Assembly: GCA_025602905.1 (NCBI GenBank)
Contig: JAHLKI010000001.1
Location: 124,001 to 188,000 of the forward strand
Origin: Phlyctochytrium arcticum
Lineage: Eukaryota; Chytridiomycota; Chytridiomycetes; Chytridiales; Chytridiaceae
Reading direction: 5' to 3'
DNA: 64,000 nt
Shown here: positions 1-10,609 of the stretch, piece after piece
Layout of the letters: every line of letters starts with the position of its first letter
Position numbering within the stretch: the stretch's first letter is position 1
The notes under the pieces: model-generated
What the model was told of the DNA's origin: nothing
What the model saw: the letters and a program-made list of their open reading frames with translations, nothing else
Database searches by the model: none
Made by a program: the position numbers and the translations under genes

Positions 1-3000
1 GCGATCGAACGCAGGATCCATTTGAATGTTACTCGGCGATAGATGTAGGCTTGCGTTGTTGGCGTTTTCCGGGAAAGCAGGATGTGACGAGCTTCGGCCT
101 CTCAAATCAATATGACTGGGTTCAGGAACTTCCTGTGGCCTCCGCGTAGGCGAGGAGCTGACAGCTTGCTCGTTGCGTGATGGTACAGCCGTCGTACTCG
201 GCTGTGATTTTGCAGGTGATGCCGAGCTTGAGTCAAAGAATCCACCATATGCATCCATGGCCCGCCTGCGCTCAAAGATGGCCTGCTTATCCTTATCGGT
301 CATGCTGAGTCCAGTGTCTCCTTTGATCAGACTTATTTCCGCAGGCAGTAAGCACTTGATATTTGCTTCACTTTAACTGTATGCAAACCTACCGCTCAGT
401 CTTTTCTCGCTCCACATTCTTGAGTATTTCTCGAACTCGCCCCATTTCCCGGCCTCGTCTGATCCACTCGTCCTCGATCTCCTGTAGTCGGTTGGCGTCC
501 AGTTCATCATCGACGGCTGCATCAAGCGCTGTTCGGTCAGTGCCAATAGCCTTTGTCAAGTGACCCAAGTGGCGATTGGTCGAGCTTAAATGATTATTGA
601 CAAAGGCGCGTCGCGCTAACCGGGGTTTCAGTTTTCCATCACTTATATTACAGTGCGATTAGCTATTACCTTCAGCAATGTTGCGCATGGACTTGGCTCT
701 CTGCTCTGTGGTCGCACTTTCAACCCTGATTTCGTGCATTCAGCCACCATCATATCTAAAGTATACCCTGGCAATACATACCGCGCTTTTCTCTCCATAT
801 GACGAGCTTCTTCCCCTAAAGAAGTATGTCAGTGAGAATCAAAGTTGTAAAATTACTTAATCGTGTCGTACCTCTGGTCTGCTCCCACCACTGGTCAATC
901 ATTTCGTTCATCTTCCAATCCGCCGCCTCCCAAGCCCGTTTATCACGTCTCAATTCATCCGTCAACTTTGCAACTTCGCTCTCCATCTTTTGCCGTCGCC
1001 CAATTTCTTCTTCTTCCCGCCGTATCTTTTCCTTCATCTTGGATTGATAGTTGACGATGAAATCGGGATAGGCGTTGAACACTGGGTATTCTTTTTGCGG
1101 TAGTGGTTCAAACGAATGTATGAAGGTCAAGGGGCATAGTGCATCCGGTGTACTATTCTTGATCTTATATGCAGCTTTCAACACCTGAATGGTTGATACG
1201 GTGGGATTGGAACGTGTAAAAAAATACTATGAATCTCCTGTTAATAACCATGGGCTTTCGCGAGTCGGGTGAATTGACAAACCTCAAAGTCTTTCTTGGT
1301 CGTGACCAGCATCAAAGCTGCTCGATGACTTCTAAGGTAAGCAACCAGGAAGTAATACGGAAAATCGGGCTCATTCGTAATAAAATGATCCCAGAGCATA
1401 CACCAGTCGGCTCCGGACACAACCTGCGCAAAGAAGGTGCGCATCATGAGCCAGGCATAGATCTATTGGCATCACTTTAGATCCCGCCGGGTCATCGAGG
1501 AGCAGGCCTCTCCTTACCTGACTGTTGATTCTATACTTTACAAAATGATCCAAAAGTCCACCATCATGGAAGGCGAGTAACTTCTCCATGACACTCAAAC
1601 ACTCGATGGGAGGATTTGGATAATATTCCCACCACTTCTGACACCAGTTGACTAGACCAACCATGTCAATTTCCACAGACGCGAAATGAGTTAAATCGCA
1701 CTTACGTAGCACCGTTACGATAACCTCAAAAGCACCGAAAAGGTCGCCCAAAAATACTCGAACAAATGGAAAGATGAGCGCTGGAAGATAATCCAAGTTC
1801 TCGAAAATTGGAGACCAGTACGCCAGAGCAGAGAGAACCCTGTCGCGATCCATTGACTCAGCATCATTTCTACACTGGGCGTTGCCGTGCTTTCTTACCT
1901 TTCCATACTTCGCGTAACTCTTCCACTTTTGATGGGGAACCTCCGACGAAACTCAACTGTGGACGGGTGCACGCCCTGTTTGAGAAGTGCCTCGTAACTA
2001 TCGTGATTCTCAGGAACGCGAAGTAAGAATCGCCAAATAAGGCTCCTGTACACTAGATTAGATCGGCGGCAATGATCCAACAGGAAGAATGATCCTTTAC
2101 CTGTACTTTTCGGGGTATTTGTAGTAGTACATCAGGAAATAGTTCAGTCGCTTCCTATTCAGCTTTCGGGTATCTTTCCGCATTTCAACCAATTCATATA
2201 GCGAACGTTGGGGGGCCGGTTCCGCAACGACTTGTTTGGTATCCACCGGCTCTATGGGATGTTGAGCATCGGAAGAATTTGCAGAATTTTCATCTGGTGT
2301 TGTTGACGACGCTTCTTCTTCGTCCTCTCGCGGCTTGCATCCAAATGAGTGATTTGTTTTCAATAAAATGACAGAGAAGACATACCGCGGTATATAAAAG
2401 TGAATCAACGCGAACGACTCCTATCTCGGATTTGGGGTTGAGAAATATAGTGGAGAGCAGTCTACCGTCTGGAGAACTTGAGAAGGATTTGAACTGCCAT
2501 ATGTCAGTTTAATACAGAGACCTATAGTTGCCAGCATTGACTACCTTTCGGCGACCTTCCATGCGTCCAACGAAACGGGCCTCAGGGGCATCAATGAAAA
2601 CGAGGTCACCAGAGTCCGCTAACAACGCTACAATCTGAGAAGTGTTAAAGTCACGATAACTCACTCAGTGTCACTTAAAACAAACTGGCCGTACATTGCT
2701 GGTCCCTAGGAATTCTGCTTGGATGATTTCCTTGTTTTCAAAGGCAGGAACAAGAATCTCATGTAAAAGAACCTTTTCCGCCATATTCCACACATAAACC
2801 GTCCACCCGCTGAGAATTCGACTTTTAGCCTTCCATCTTTGGCCTGGGTTACTCAAATATACTTACCGTCCGCCGTAGACAAGAACTTCTCCATTCTTGG
2901 ATATCGCCATGCAATTTTTGGCAGTCTGGGTGATCAAGACTTGATCCTCGTCCTCTTTATCTCCCAAAATTTCGTCTAGTCCGCGATCTGGGCCTGGATT

Positions 3001-4118
3001 CTGAACCATTTCCAGAGTGATCTTCCAATGGAGAGCGAACGTGTCAGATTGCCACACGAGAATGCTAGAGTCGGTGAAGCCCGTAATGATGGTCGATCCG
3101 TCCGGCGAAAACATCGCCTGTGTAGCCATGACGTTAGCTCGAATTTTTGCGTCTTTGGGGTAATCCGTCAAACCTGCTGAATGGGATTCTGGGCCCCTAC
3201 TAATAATCTCTTTCGCTCCCATAACTCGGTATCCCAGATGATACCCTCGCTCAAAGATGTAGAGATGGCAAGTGGTTTTGTTGGATGGACGGATAATTGG
3301 TGAGGTTCGCAATTGTGATACGCGGGGAGTTTGGCAACCAGTTGGCAAGAGTCTTTCCCAATCTCAAAAATCAAAACTATGATGCTTTTGGTAGTCCAAA
3401 TATGGGTACTCACCGATGTTGTAGCAATGTAATGAACAATCTGCCAGCCCCAGAATCAACTCGCGGCGGCGGATGGAGCTGAAAGAGATGCATGTCCCGG
3501 ACACCCCGGATCGTGCGACCAACCAATATCTGAGAATACAAACTTGATGAGCTCATATGGCAGTAAATAAAAGGGTCTCATTTTACTTGTTTTTTCCAAA
3601 ATCAAAGACCCAAACGTATCCCCTCTGATCTACCGCCGCCATGACAAAACCCGCAACTGATGGTGGACGTCCTGGAATATGACCACGAGAACTTCCCCCT
3701 GCTGTACCATCCCCACCCAGCAACTCTTCCTCAAAATCCCTTCCTCGAAACGTTGTTGATCGATCGTGAGGGATGGGATCAATCATCTCACGACTGAAGC
3801 ACACACATGTGAAAGGAACAGCCCTCGTAGATGGAGCAGTTGCATTGGAAGAATGAAGGCTTGACGTCAATGGTTTCCGAACAATAGCGCTCCCATTATG
3901 TACTCTCAAAATTGATCTAAACAAATCAATCATCAATTTGGGGCCTTATCGAAAACTTTACAATGGCACACTGACCCATGCTTGCTCACCCTGTTCCCAA
4001 GCACCCGCTTCCACTCCAAGGTCCGCCATATAGGACCGTTCTTGGCGTCTGCGATGAATACCGTGCGAGTTGCTGTTTTGTTTGTCCCGGGTCGCGGCTC
4101 AGCTTGCACTCGTCCCAT
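1..4118 (-). CDS. TBC1D31-like WD40 and Rab-GAP TBC domain protein (3' end beyond window)
   Basis: A multi-exon minus-strand gene with WD40-like N-terminal exons (for example around 3583-3936 and 2863-3413, with SxDGSTIITGF and ILVWQSD-type blades), then a TBC-domain part at about 1850-820 (DRDRVLSALAYWSPIFENLDY, PNPPIECLSVMEKLLAFHD, YPVFNAYPDFIVNYQSKM) and a charged coiled coil from about 1060 down to 380. The frame stays open to base 1, so the C-terminus lies outside the window. TBC1D31 family proteins belong to centriolar satellites and the cilium base in animals; a Rab-GAP activity is suggested by the fold but not shown here. The start was set at the ATG at 4118, because the longer frame upstream holds no ATG before a stop. 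It lies about 300 bp downstream of SNX4 on the same strand. The family call is good; the exact exon list is not fully worked out. Confidence 0.75.
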
Positions 4119-4426
4119 CGCCGTCCATCCAACAATATAGTACCACTTCCTGCCAAGATCCCGCCGAGGCCACTCCTCGATTCCACCTGTGGCCGACTGA
4201 CTGTATTCAGAAAACTTCTGCAATCTCGTAAGGTCAAAGGCCGATCACGTTGCGAAACCCCGACGCGTCTCAAATCTCAAATGCAAACTACTTTTTCAGA
4301 AATGTGTGTTTGGCAGAAGGGATCAACGTATTTCAAAAGAAATCATAGTATAGTGATACGTAAAAACGGAAACAATTACAACAATTTGATACAGAATCCG
4401 CGAAATATGCAGGGTATGATAAAAAT
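4119..4426. other. spacer between SNX4 stop and TBC1D31-like start
   Basis: About 300 bp separating two same-strand genes. It must hold the SNX4 3' end and the TBC1D31-like promoter. A partly open frame runs upstream of the chosen TBC1D31-like start without an ATG, so a short first exon could hide here. No other signal was seen. Confidence 0.3.
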
Positions 4427-6373
4427 TTATAAGGAGATTTGCTGCTCCTGAGACTGTTGATGAGAGTGGGTGGCAAATTCCAAGTCTTCCTCAATTTTGA
4501 TATCAGCAATAATGGGAATGACTGCCTCCCACACTTTTGCACACTGTAAAAAGTTGTCAGTTAATGCCCATCATGGGAGTTATAAAATCCTACCTTTTGA
4601 TGGAATTCGAGTTGCGTCTCAGTGTAATCACGAAGGATTTCTTTCAGATCGTGTATTTTGGCGCGTTGAAAGAGTTCCAGTTCTTTGACAACCTCGTGTG
4701 AGAATGCGGCTGCAATCTCATTGCTCTGGTCCACGGCTTCTTTAAGCTGCAAACAAATGAACCCACGTTAGACCGTGCCGCATTATGCTAGGTGTAGAAT
4801 GCCCACACAAACCTCTGCAATTTGCGATTCCAGCGATGCGAGTTTCTTTTGTCGAGCGACTGTTTTGTCTCCCACCTTGAAGTTGTTGAACTTGTCGGTT
4901 AACAACCCCAATAAACCCATACTTCCTCTACCCGAAATCGTCCGATCGCGATTCTCAGTAGAGTTCTCCAAATAGGCCTGTAGCTCCTCATGATCAATCT
5001 GCTTCTTGTCCCGAACGATGAGCACATCCTTTTTGTATCCAATTAATACCAAGTGTGGTCAGCATGTTATGAGAGCGCCTGCTTACCTTGACGGACCGAC
5101 AGTATGCTATATAATCGTGGATACTCCCCAAAAAATCGACTTCCTCTCTCTGTGACTGTTGTTGATGTCAGTGGTATGCCATCTTTTGTCATGCTCAGCA
5201 CTTTAAAGACCTTTTCTTTCATAAAGGAACAGATTTCTCGCACGGCTTGGCTAAACTCCGTCAACGGTCCAGTGACTTGCGTTTCCATAACTCCCAACGT
5301 GGTGAGACATCCTTCAAACTCGGTCATATTCCGCTCGATATCTAGAGAGGCGGTTTACATTATGTACAAGCGGTGTATGCATTACTGCAAATGTCAAAAA
5401 AAAGAACGAACCTGCCTGCCGCTTCAACAGCTTTGTGTACAACCGCTCCATTATGCTAAGATTCTCCTCAAACTTGGAAACACTCTCCTGGAACTCGATA
5501 AAATGCGGATCGATCTTCTTCACCCGAGTTGAGGTATTCACGAGTATATCACCAAAAAAGTCGCTCCATGCGGTACCCTCTTTAGCTTTAAATTCTGGTT
5601 CCAGCCGCTGTTCACGGGCGGGCTATATCAATAAGCTTTCAATAAAAAAAAATTGACGGTTTACCCAAGAACGCACCAAATCCCCGGGCTCCAAAAATTG
5701 TCGGAGCAAGGAGGCTTTTTGCAATGTTGGGTGCCGTGACAGGCGATCCATGTAAGTTTGTAACGATATCCGCCGTTTTTCAAGAAATTCCGGGCTGAAC
5801 CGATCACCGGTGAGGTATTCTTTACGAAATGATCAAATCGATTGTCAAACTCTCCGTGCTCCTTCAACACTAACCCATGCGATGCTTCCCAGGAAGTGGA
5901 GGAATGACACAAGCTGGATAATCATCCGCAACATTCTTGTTGAGAGCAACAAAATCCGTAAACCGCCGTCGTGTGGTCATTTCCTGCTGTTTAAAGTGCG
6001 CCATGGTCGTCTGCAAACAGTGCACCGTGTTAGCATGTACTATCTAACGACCAATCCTGCACAAGGTCCTTTACCGATGTCTTTACTGTAAAAGTAATGA
6101 AGGCCCCTGATCCTTCCCCATGTTTTTGAGGATCACAGACTGTTATTTTGAGGCCATTGTCCGAACTCAGTGAAAAGCTCGTCAGTGTCGGGTTGGAGGT
6201 AGAGTGTCGAAGTGCGGCGGTTGATGGCTAAGGGAGTGCACATGTCAGTTGAAGGGGGCCCAAATACTGTAAGAAGTTCAAAGACTACGCACGCCTGCTG
6301 CTGATGATGAGCTTCCCGGTGCGGTATCCCATGGCACATCGTTGTAGTCCTCCCCCATGTAGACCTCCTCCAT
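4427..6373 (-). CDS. SNX4: Sorting nexin 4 / Atg24-like PX-BAR protein
   Basis: Six or more exons encode a PX domain followed by a BAR domain. The PX part is seen as SLSSDNGLKITVCDPQKHG, then RRRFTDFVALN (the basic R-R-F phosphoinositide motif), then IPPLPGKHRMEYLTGDRFSP joined across a short intron at about 5833-5886, and EFLEKRRISLQTYMDRLSRHP. The BAR part includes KELELFQRAKIHDLKEILRDY and TETQLEFHQK near the end. PPLP-K-HRMEY-GDRF is typical of the SNX4/Atg24 branch rather than SNX1/Vps5. The family recycles cargo from endosomes to the Golgi and supports selective autophagy by binding PI3P membranes with Atg20/Snx41-type partners. The start ATG at 6373 is followed by an acidic leader (MEEVYMGEDYNDVPWD), and the C-terminus ends in a Gln-rich tail. 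Domain order and length are normal. Confidence 0.88.
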
Positions 6374-6827
6374 AACGAGCTTCCTTTTCGACCTAATCCC
6401 TCTCAACACGTCACACGATTCAGACGGCCGTCTCCCGATGTTTGCGCGAAAAGGCTGCTAGATTGTTAAACTCGTTCCGCGCGTATAAGCCGTATATGCT
6501 GTGTATCCTGTCGCTAGAGTATCAGAAAAGGTTGAAGATGTAAAGCTTTTTGATGGCCAAAGTCGTTGGAATTCCTAGAATTTCAGCAGCGGCCCTCCAC
6601 GAAATTTCCATTCCAACGCGGGTGTCCCCAATTCGTCTCCATTTATCCCGTTCTGGTCATAATTACATTCGTAGTCAGAGGGTAACTTTTCCGAACAAGT
6701 TGGCCAAGTGATCGTGATCGATGGCAAATTCGCAGAGATGCAAACTATAGGAAACCAGAATTCATTCCAACGCCAAACGCCGACTGCGACCATTAGAACG
6801 GTAGCCAGAAACTTTCTCACAAACTAC
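6374..6827. promoter_or_regulatory. upstream region of SNX4, no gene supported
   Basis: This interval precedes SNX4 on the minus strand and the decayed gene on the plus strand. The open frames here start only at GTG or TTG and show no domain. It is most simply a divergent promoter region; no TATA box or other motif stands out. Confidence 0.3.
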
Positions 6828-6873
6828 ATGCCTTACTATTCGACTTTGGAGGACTATAGCCAATTGACTTTGT

Positions 6874-8093
6874 TTGGGAAAGGCAGAAGCGCAGTCCCCC
6901 CCTACTGGCTTACCTGGTCGAACTCCCACACAAGACCAAACGGCAGCCACCGATTTGTCATTCCTTGACAAGATCGTCGACTACGCTTCATCGACCTACC
7001 CTGCCGTCGCCTGTTGCCCCAAAAAAGATTTCTATGATACCATCAAGGACATCATTTATAACCGTTTCACCAACGACAAAAAAAAGGCAACAGAGGCAAC
7101 CTCATCAGACCGTCAACCGGAAGCGGGATATCACTAACCTCCTATTGTTCGCAACCAGGAGCTCGCATACAAGCTTGCAGTGCACCTGTGCTGCAGACAT
7201 ACTATTCTCTTGCTTGAAGGCGCTTCAATTTTTGCTGCATTCTCAAGGGGCTGGCTTCCTTCGCACCTCCTCACACCATCGCACAATGTCTTCAAGCGAA
7301 CGGCTGTTGCCGGATCTAGCTCAAATGAGGTCTATGCCTTCTACGACACATTCGCGAGTCGGCTGCAAGCTCTACAGGATACTTTAAGTTGCAGAACTTG
7401 ATGCCACCACCGACCTTCCAGAGCGCAAAAGGATTCTGAACTATCAAGACATAGTCTCAAACTTGAAAACTAAAGTTACTGTAAGTGTAGATCCATGGTT
7501 GTCTTGTCTAGTCTATCCTTTCCTGTCCTCGGGGAGTCCGGGCTCAGGCAAGGGAAGTACGTGTGCTGGGTGTCGGCGACTGAGATGGTTGGGCAATAGA
7601 GCAGCAAAGATTTCGAATCCCTCGCGGTCCTCGGGGAGTCCGGGCTCTAAGAGGGGAAGTACGTGTGCTGGGTGTCGGCGACCGAGAATCGAATCTACCT
7701 GAGCTGCTGCAACAATGAATTTTGCTGGTGTGCTACAATCACTAACTCCTTTTAACACGGCTATGTTAGTTTACCCGGTTCGAAGCTTGGTACCAAGAAA
7801 GGAGCACTCAAAAACTTCAAATCAATCTTGCGAACTGATGTATTAGAGCAAGCAGCTGTGGAGGGAACCGCAAGGAAAGGTCTTGATGTAAGGGTCTCCA
7901 CATGGTTCAGATGATGAAGCATTTACCGAGTACGACAGATGGTTGTACCCAAAGAGCTGAGTAGCAAGTAGAAGAGGAAGACGAGACTCCAGTCGCGGAT
8001 GCCTTGGCTGGTAGAACGGAATTCACCGACATCATTGATAAAGTTCATGAAGTTCAAGCTGCAAGGAACGGGTCTGAGTAAGTAGACGCTTCA
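6874..8093 (+). pseudogene. decayed multi-exon gene of unknown family
   Basis: Several stretches read like protein but are broken. At 6874-7137 a frame encodes DKIVDYASSTYPAVACCPKK and DFYDTIKDIIYNRFTNDKKK, then meets an in-frame TAA at 7136-7138 and continues in the same frame (RNQELAYKLAVHLCCRHTIL, EVYAFYDTFASRLQALQDTL) to about 7390. The sense frame then shifts by one base (AELDATTDLPERKRILNYQD) and ends at a donor-like GTAAGT near 7480. Further exon-like pieces follow at about 7780-7893 (SKLGTKKGALKNFKSILRTD, then GTAAGG), 7910-7960, and 7970-8080 (DETPVADALAGRTEFTDIID), again with a frame break and a stop. No complete reading is possible, so it is called a pseudogene. I do not recognise the family. 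Confidence 0.5.
7525..7682. repeat. two 56-bp direct repeat copies with 102-bp period
   Basis: Copies at 7525-7580 and 7627-7682 are nearly identical, each starting GTCCTCGGGGAGTCCGGGCT and ending GTGCTGGGTGTCGGCGAC, with a few differences in the middle. The 46-bp spacer is unrelated. They sit in what would be intronic sequence of the decayed gene and are more GC-rich than their surroundings. No terminal inverted repeat or target-site duplication was seen. Confidence 0.8.
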
Positions 8094-8188
8094 GCTTTAC
8101 TTTCAATGATTGAAGTATGTTTCGCAAGTCCGTTATACCGACCAATTGACGTACTTCATGCACTTTTCTATCGATACTTTACACACTT

Positions 8189-8521
8189 TTATACCGATAC
8201 TTCTACCGATCGATTGAAACAAATTATTTTTTCCTTTGTCGATTGATTGACATAAATTTTAACAAGTTCCTGGATGTATTTTACAAGTGCTAATTTCACC
8301 TGCTCTCCTACAAGTTCAGCCTGTAAACGTTTCACATCCTGCATTCTTTTTTGAAAAAGAAGCAATGCCTCGAAGACTTTCCAGATGTCTTCAATTTCGT
8401 CACATCCGTCGAACTCTGTTTCAAAAAATGTCTTGAGAATCAACTTGCGTTTTTCCTTGATACCAGTACTGAAACGTGAGTCAATCGTGACCAACCGAAG
8501 TTTCAATTTCAACCGCCGCAA
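8189..8521 (-). other. isolated exon-like open frame, unidentified
   Basis: A minus-strand open stretch of about 110 codons with plausible helical composition (FDGCDEIEDIWKVFEALLLF, RLQAELVGEQVKLALVKYIQ). It has no ATG at its upstream end, only an acceptor-like CCCAG just upstream of 8521, and no partner exon was found. It overlaps the tail of the decayed plus-strand gene. It may be a relic of another gene or chance. Confidence 0.2.
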
Positions 8522-8705
8522 AAAGTTGCTGGGATTTACAGACGTTTTAAAGAGATCTCTGTCTCAGTAATCTATTCTTTCTGGCCCGGTGAAGCTACCG
8601 TATGCTTCAAACACTGGAGGAGGCCCTGGTTTGATTCATCAGCTTTTTGAGCTGCTTTTGATCAAGGCCGACGACCCGGACAAAGAATATCTTTCAGGAG
8701 ACCAA

Positions 8706-10028
8706 ATGTGGACGTCCGAGCCATGTACGTGCGATCCAGCCAGTATCGATGGGAATAGGTAATGTAATTTCAACTGTCTTTTTGGATCATTGGGTTCCAT
8801 TCCTTCTGTTGTGCCCAACCCAACATGGAAAGGAGCCCCCTCATTTGTTTATACTGGATCTGATCGTCTTGGTGTAGATACGTACAATGGATAGGCACAT
8901 ACTTTGGGGATTGCATACGGACTCCGACGGAAAAGTGGTCATTCGGCTTTGGCATGGTGGCCCTGGCCTGTTTCGTTATTGGTCTGGTCCCACAAATGGT
9001 AGGCTGGTGATGCAGATCCAAGGAAAGATGTGACCTTACAATAAATGCCCAGTGGAAGAATTACCAACGAAAAAGTGTCGAGGGCCTCAGTCTAGGATTG
9101 CTCTCAATCTGGTATGCATTGTCCTGTTGACTTTTTGGGAAATGACAAAATCTAACAACCCATGGCGTGTAGGGCTTTGGGTGACATTACAAACTTTTTG
9201 GGGGCCGTTCTGACCCACCAGACACCCACAATGCGGTATACCGGACTTTACTTTGTCTTTCTCTCCATCATGTCGTTCCTGCAGTACTTTTACTACAAAG
9301 CACCGGCGCATTCCGGAGAGACTGAACCGCTCCTCTCTATTGCGGACGAGTCTGATCCGGACTGGAAGCCGCGAGGACGTCCATCCAATGTTACCCACAC
9401 CATCGATACCCACTCCTCCTCAACTTCCATTTTTGCCAACTCTACATCCACCTCTCCAACCTCAGAAACGACCTTATTGGATGAATCCATACAACGATCT
9501 CCCCGCGCGTATGGCACTCCCTTGCGCATGGATCGAACAGTTTTACAAATTGCTGTTGCAATCTCGCTGTTGAGCTGCGTATCTGCGGGACTCAGCGAAA
9601 GATCCCTTGTTATGTCAGAAGACCCCCCACTCAAACTGTGCGATGAGGATGCAGCGGTCGCACCGTGGGTTGAGCAATTTGGGATAGTCATGGCGTGGAT
9701 ATCTGGCACATTGTATTTCTCCAGCCGGTTTGTGCCTCTTTTGTCGCTTTCCTGATTGAATAGGAGCACTAAAGCCAATCTATTTCTTTCCTACAGGATC
9801 CCACAGCTTTTGGAAAATCATCGCACAAAATCGACGGAAGCCTTATCACTCGTTGTTTTCATGCTCACCATCATCGGAAACATCACATACTGTACGGCCA
9901 TTCTCCTACGACAACCGCCAATGGATCGGTATTTTTTCTTGGCAACGTTTCCCTACCTGATAGGGAGTGCCGGAACTCTCTGCTTTGATTTCGGAATTTT
10001 GGGCCAAGCTTTCATTTATCGGCATTAA
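8706..10028 (+). CDS. PQ-loop vacuolar/lysosomal amino acid transporter (SLC66A1/Ypq family)
   Basis: Five exons were assembled by hand: MWTSEPCTCDP... up to about 8758; YVQWIGTYFGDC...GLVPQM at about 8876-8999; WKNYQRKSVEGLSLGLLSIW at about 9054-9113; ALGDITNFLGAVLTHQTPTM onward to about 9730; and IPQLLENHRTKSTEALSLVV to the TAA at 10026-10028. Both PQ-loop signatures are present (GLVPQMWKNYQ and SRIPQLLENHR), with the GDxxNFLGA motif of this family and about seven hydrophobic helices. A Ser/Thr-rich loop of roughly 110 residues separates the two PQ halves, as in fungal Ypq1-3. The family exports basic amino acids from vacuole or lysosome. The exon 1 splice (AAT AG|A TAC) restores the frame exactly, which supports the ATG at 8706. 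Confidence 0.9.
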
Positions 10029-10609
10029 GTAGTGGCTCCTTTGCATGTCTCTCTACCCACTGTGTATTTAAAAAAGTATCTTTAACGTTGAAGTATTTAA
10101 ACAATTTCTTGAAAGCACATCCTTGCTGGGTTAGATGTTTCTCCTCGATTTTGATATCCAAGAATCAGAATCGTAGACCACATTATGAAATAACTCACCA
10201 TTACTATGTAAAATTCCATGGATTTTAATGATTTATTCATAAGGAAGCTGCTTGTTTATATGTAAAGGGATACTTAAAAAATTTGTCCGAACGTTCTAGG
10301 TGGGAAATATCACTTTTCGCCCGGACAGCCGCGCCGGCCTGAAATTCCCTTTTTCCTCTCTCGCCTCCTTGCCCCCCGCTCCTTCCTCCCAAGATCCCGA
10401 CCCGAGTCGCAAACCTACCTTCCGCCAGACCCCTACATAAACCAACAGGTACGCTGGCAAAGATCTTGTTGCCGCGGTCGTAGCGAGGGTTTTTTTCTTG
10501 CTATAGCCAGAAAACTACCTTTGTCGTGATTGCGGCGCGTTGGTTTTCTCACCCCTCTTTTGCTTTCCGTTCGCAATCCACTCACCGATCCCTCGTTTTT
10601 ACAGGAAGG
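10029..10609 (+). promoter_or_regulatory. DEK promoter and probable 5' UTR intron
   Basis: The interval after the PQ-loop stop is AT-rich to about 10310, then turns pyrimidine-rich and GC-rich up to the DEK start. CAG|GTACGC at about 10448 and TTTTTACAG at about 10604, six bases before the DEK ATG, look like a donor and acceptor for a 5' UTR intron of about 155 nt. No other gene is visible. Confidence 0.4.

Noticed and set aside
7590..7640. tRNA-like TTCGAATCC word in the spacer of the 56-bp repeat
   Set aside because: Flanking sequence cannot fold into the acceptor and D arms of a tRNA. No tRNA or rRNA gene was found in the window.
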